From Rhizobium chutanense (GTDB lineage Bacteria > Pseudomonadota > Alphaproteobacteria > Rhizobiales > Rhizobiaceae), in the NCBI RefSeq assembly GCF_002531935.1, contig NZ_NWSV01000024.1, positions 36,879 through 100,878 on the forward strand: DNA of 64,000 nucleotides, in the 5' to 3' direction. Shown in pieces: positions 61,827 through 64,000 of this stretch. The stretch's first letter is position 1; every line of letters begins with the position of its first letter. A program made the position numbers and the translations under genes. The notes below the pieces were generated by a model. The model searched no databases. It was not told the DNA's origin and saw only the letters and a list, made by a program, of their open reading frames with translations.

Positions 61827-62738
61827 CTATCGGCGAACCAGCCATTTCTTGGCGACGCGGCAAGCCATCGTATAGGCCGGGTCAAAGACGTTGCCGACGT
61901 CGTAACGCACGACCTGACCGAGCAGATGGCTGGCCGCCGTCCTGTCCAGGCCGTAATCCGACGCCAGCCAGGTCAGCATTTCGCTGGTGGCATGCTGGAG
62001 CGCCTGATCGAGGGGTCTTGCATTGCCGATGGTGAAGATGTCTTCGGCGGTTTCCCCGCGCGGCCAGACCAGCCCGGCCTGCTTTTCCACCGTCAGCCGC
62101 ACCGTGACCTCGAACGTCGTCTCGACGCCCGTTCCGACGATCTCGCCATCCCCCTGCACGGCATGGCAGTCGCCGAGAAAGAACAGGGCGCCGGGAGCCG
62201 AGACCGGAAAGCGAACCGTGGTGCCGGGACCGAACAGCCGATAATCCATGTTGCCGCCATATTCACCACTGGTCGCAGTCGAGATCGCCTGGCCGAGGCT
62301 CGGCGCCACGCCGAAACAGCCGATCATCGGGGCAAGCGGCAGAACGAAATCTTCAAGGCCGGCAACCGGCTCGGACAGCCGGACGGTCAAGGCTTCACGG
62401 TCGATCGCCCAGATGGCGATATCACGCGGCGGCAGGTCGCGGACAGCTTCGGGATCGACGACACTGGCGGCGACGACGCTGCGGGTGAACCCCGTATCCC
62501 TGGTCGGGATCATGCTGATGATCTCGACCTTCAGCGCATCTCCCGGTTCGGCCCCTTCCACGAAAATCGGGCCGTTCATCGGGTTGCCGCGGGGTGCTCG
62601 CTTGACGCCGTCCTTGTCATGGCCGGCAGCATCGAGCGTCTCGGTGACGACGGTATCGCCGTCGGCGATGCGCAAGGCCGGCGGAAGAGAGCCGATGACA
62701 TTGTGAAAGCTCGTGGGAATGAAGCGGTGAGTGGTCAT
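61827..62738 (-). CDS. acetamidase/formamidase family protein
   Basis: 303 residues from the ATG at 62738. FmdA/AmdA family text: NPMNGPIFVEGAEPGDALKVEI near residues 52-73, MIGCFGVAP, SGEYGGNMDYR (GG-NMD metal site) and LFFLGDCHAVQGDGEIVGTGVE (GDxHAxQGDGE) near 195-215. Hydrolyses small amides such as formamide or acetamide, with metal dependence. No signal peptide. It converges with the peptidase gene, 18 bases between stops, and may extend the amide-hydrolysing capacity of the cluster; whether the LuxR protein controls it is not known. Confidence 0.9.
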   Translation of the reverse strand: MTTHRFIPTSFHNVIGSLPPALRIADGDTVVTETLDAAGHDKDGVKRAPRGNPMNGPIFVEGAEPGDALKVEIISMIPTRDTGFTRSVVAASVVDPEAVRDLPPRDIAIWAIDREALTVRLSEPVAGLEDFVLPLAPMIGCFGVAPSLGQAISTATSGEYGGNMDYRLFGPGTTVRFPVSAPGALFFLGDCHAVQGDGEIVGTGVETTFEVTVRLTVEKQAGLVWPRGETAEDIFTIGNARPLDQALQHATSEMLTWLASDYGLDRTAASHLLGQVVRYDVGNVFDPAYTMACRVAKKWLVRR

Positions 62739-62957
62739 GAGATGCGGCTCTCGCTCGTTTCGAATGTCATGAGCCTGCGGCTGAACTGCCCGGCGGAGAG
62801 AGTTCGAAACTAGAGCAGAGATGAGATTGCCTGCAATGCCAATATCCGCAGATCGCCCGAAATTCCGTTCGGCCACAGCGGCTGCCGATGGGCAGACTGT
62901 CAAATCAACTCATCTTGGCGCAACAGGCTTCGGGCGCAATTCCTGTCCTCAGGAGAT

Positions 62958-62989
62958 GATCACGCCTCGATCGACGTCGAGGCGTGATC
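62958..62989. terminator. 13-bp perfect stem-loop after the outer-membrane protein gene
   Basis: GATCACGCCTCGA (62958-62970) and TCGAGGCGTGATC (62977-62989) pair perfectly around TCGACG, ten bases past the stop of the Omp25-like gene on the minus strand. No T-run follows, but it is the likely transcript end or a 3' stabiliser of an abundant mRNA. Confidence 0.65.
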
Positions 62990-62999
62990 GGATCGACGG

Positions 63000-63617
63000 T
63001 CAGAATTTGAAGCTGGTGCCGACCGTTACCTTTTGCTGATTGACTTCGAAATCGCCGAGCGCCGCGCCTAAATCCTTGCGTCCGAAGTCGTCATAGCGAT
63101 ATTCGGCGCGCATGATGATATTGTCGGTTAAGGCATGCTCCACACCGCCACCGGCCGTCCAGCCGATCAGGATGTCGTCCTTCTTGCCAACTCCCGGCAC
63201 GTCGACTTCTCCACCGGCCGCGGCCAGACCGCCGGTTCCGTAGATCAGCGTGCGGTCCAAGGCATATCCCACGCGGCCGCGCGCCGAGCCGTCCCATTTC
63301 AGGGCAACGTCGTTCCCATCCTTCCAGTTGTAGTTGAAGTCGTTCTCGATGCCGAAGACGAAAGGGCCATGCTGGAAATTATATCCGCCGTAAATGCCCG
63401 TGGCCCCGCCATCAAGATCCCGCTCGGAACCGTTGAGGTAGGTCGCATGGGTGGCGGCATATCCGCCCTGAAGTCCGAGATAAAATCCCGACCAGTCGAA
63501 GGCCGACTGGGTCTGTCCCTGTTGAACGTAAGCGGGATCTTGAACCACCACATCGGCGGCAAAGGCCGGCACCGCCGAGAAAGCCATGGCGGCCAGCGCA
63601 ATTGTCTTTGTGTACAT
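63000..63617 (-). CDS. outer membrane beta-barrel protein, Omp25/Omp31 (porin-like) family
   Basis: 205 residues. The Sec signal MYTKTIALAAMAFSAVPAFA is cleaved before ADVVVQDP. The mature part starts with DWSGFYLGLQGGYAA, the hallmark of the alphaproteobacterial Omp25/31 group, then alternating strands (GIYGGYNFQHGPFVFGIENDF, ARGRVGYALDRTLIYGTGGLA, ILIGWTAGGGVEHALTDNII, MRAEYRYDDFG) and the terminal TVGTSFKF ending in Phe for Bam recognition. A small eight-stranded barrel in the outer membrane, perhaps envelope-stabilising. Transcribed alone. Confidence 0.92.
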   Translation of the reverse strand: MYTKTIALAAMAFSAVPAFAADVVVQDPAYVQQGQTQSAFDWSGFYLGLQGGYAATHATYLNGSERDLDGGATGIYGGYNFQHGPFVFGIENDFNYNWKDGNDVALKWDGSARGRVGYALDRTLIYGTGGLAAAGGEVDVPGVGKKDDILIGWTAGGGVEHALTDNIIMRAEYRYDDFGRKDLGAALGDFEVNQQKVTVGTSFKF

Positions 63618-64000
63618 TAAAGTGCCTCGTCATTTCGATGATCGGAGAAGGCTTCAGCAAATCGGCAGTCAGCCGGGACCGATGCATTATGCTGCGGCTC
63701 GGCGTTGCTGTTTGCGTTTTAATGTTGAGATATGTTGCGGCCTTGGACGGCCTCGATACACCAGTGAAAGGTCGCGCGGGTCGGCTTCACGGCGGGTCGG
63801 CGGAAATAATATCGACCGATGGCGGTCGCATGATTATACGCCGTCGCCGAGCTTGCTCCCATGCTGCGTCCTTCGTCATTCGACGAGGGGATGACAGTCG
63901 AACTTTCCCGAGAGGATATTTCAGCTTTGCAGCCACGCCGAGAGACAGTCCAAGTCGTTATAATTTCATATGTTTTTTTGTTCCATAACATGCATTATGC
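63618..64000. other. 383-base stretch without a recognisable gene
   Basis: No open frame here resembles a protein: the longest frames on each strand (about 128 and 90 codons) have no known domain, poor composition and no ribosome site. It should hold the promoter of the Omp25-like gene, whose leader has GAGG about nine bases before the ATG. An 11-base direct repeat ATGCATTATGC occurs at 63682-63692 and at 63990-64000. Confidence 0.5.

Noticed and set aside
63602..63988. Plus-strand 128-codon frame at the right end
   Set aside because: No ribosome site, no recognisable domain, low-quality composition, and it begins over the Omp25-like gene start.

Overview
The window reads as accessory-rich DNA of an alphaproteobacterium of the Rhizobiaceae, most like Rhizobium leguminosarum/etli. 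Reasons: high GC, dense solute-importer operons, a napEFDABC operon of rhizobial order, an Omp25-type outer membrane protein and a plant-associated type of LuxR solo. No rRNA, tRNA, CRISPR array, transposase or replication gene was seen. Whether the segment is chromosomal or on a plasmid/chromid cannot be told from the sequence.

Layout. 1-1448: 3'-truncated TPR-GGDEF diguanylate cyclase. 1575-8649 (minus): dipeptide-type ABC importer (binding protein, two permeases, two ATPases) followed by a class V aminotransferase and a GDPD phosphodiesterase. 8774-16596: probable organosulfur module: a ribose-type importer whose binding protein (plus) is split from its ATPase and permease (minus) by a divergent promoter, an NtaA/DszA-type FMN monooxygenase, and two SfnB/DszC-type flavin monooxygenases that converge on a bidirectional terminator. 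16725-17591: parDE toxin-antitoxin pair with a palindromic operator, plus the 3' remnant of a PIN-domain (VapC/FitB-like) toxin. 17592-26027: LacI-controlled sugar or polyol operon (Gfo/Idh/MocA dehydrogenase, TIM-barrel isomerase, CUT1 importer with its own ATPase, inositol-phosphatase-like enzyme). 26107-28478: msrA, an alpha/beta hydrolase and a divergent methyltransferase. 28524-35756: nucleobase/nucleoside operon (BMP-type importer, amidase, cytosine-deaminase-like amidohydrolase). 35991-37594: PlsC-like acyltransferase and CdsA-like cytidylyltransferase. 37613-44204 (minus): universal stress protein, CbpA, CbpM and napEFDABC, headed by an FNR/FixK-type box at a class II position. 44418-52816: a dehydrogenase, the two-gene equivalent of the Tm-1 protein (UPF0261 plus TIM barrel), a GntR regulator and a CUT1 importer lacking its ATPase, with a dehydrogenase and a cupin. 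52990-53865: YghU-type glutathione enzyme. 53949-62738: peptide-type ABC importer, two proline-iminopeptidase-like hydrolases, a LuxR solo and an acetamidase. 63000-63617: Omp25-like beta-barrel protein.

The strongest biological signal is the 53949-62738 cluster. The LuxR protein carries Met and Trp at the positions equivalent to TraR W57 and Y61, the hallmark of LuxR solos that answer plant compounds rather than acyl-homoserine lactones. Its neighbours (Pip-type peptidases and a peptide importer) match the known PipR-type organisation, with an acetamidase added. Other points of interest are the FixK-box-controlled stress/chaperone/nitrate-reductase block, the split Tm-1 pair in a transporter operon, and the importer without an ATPase.
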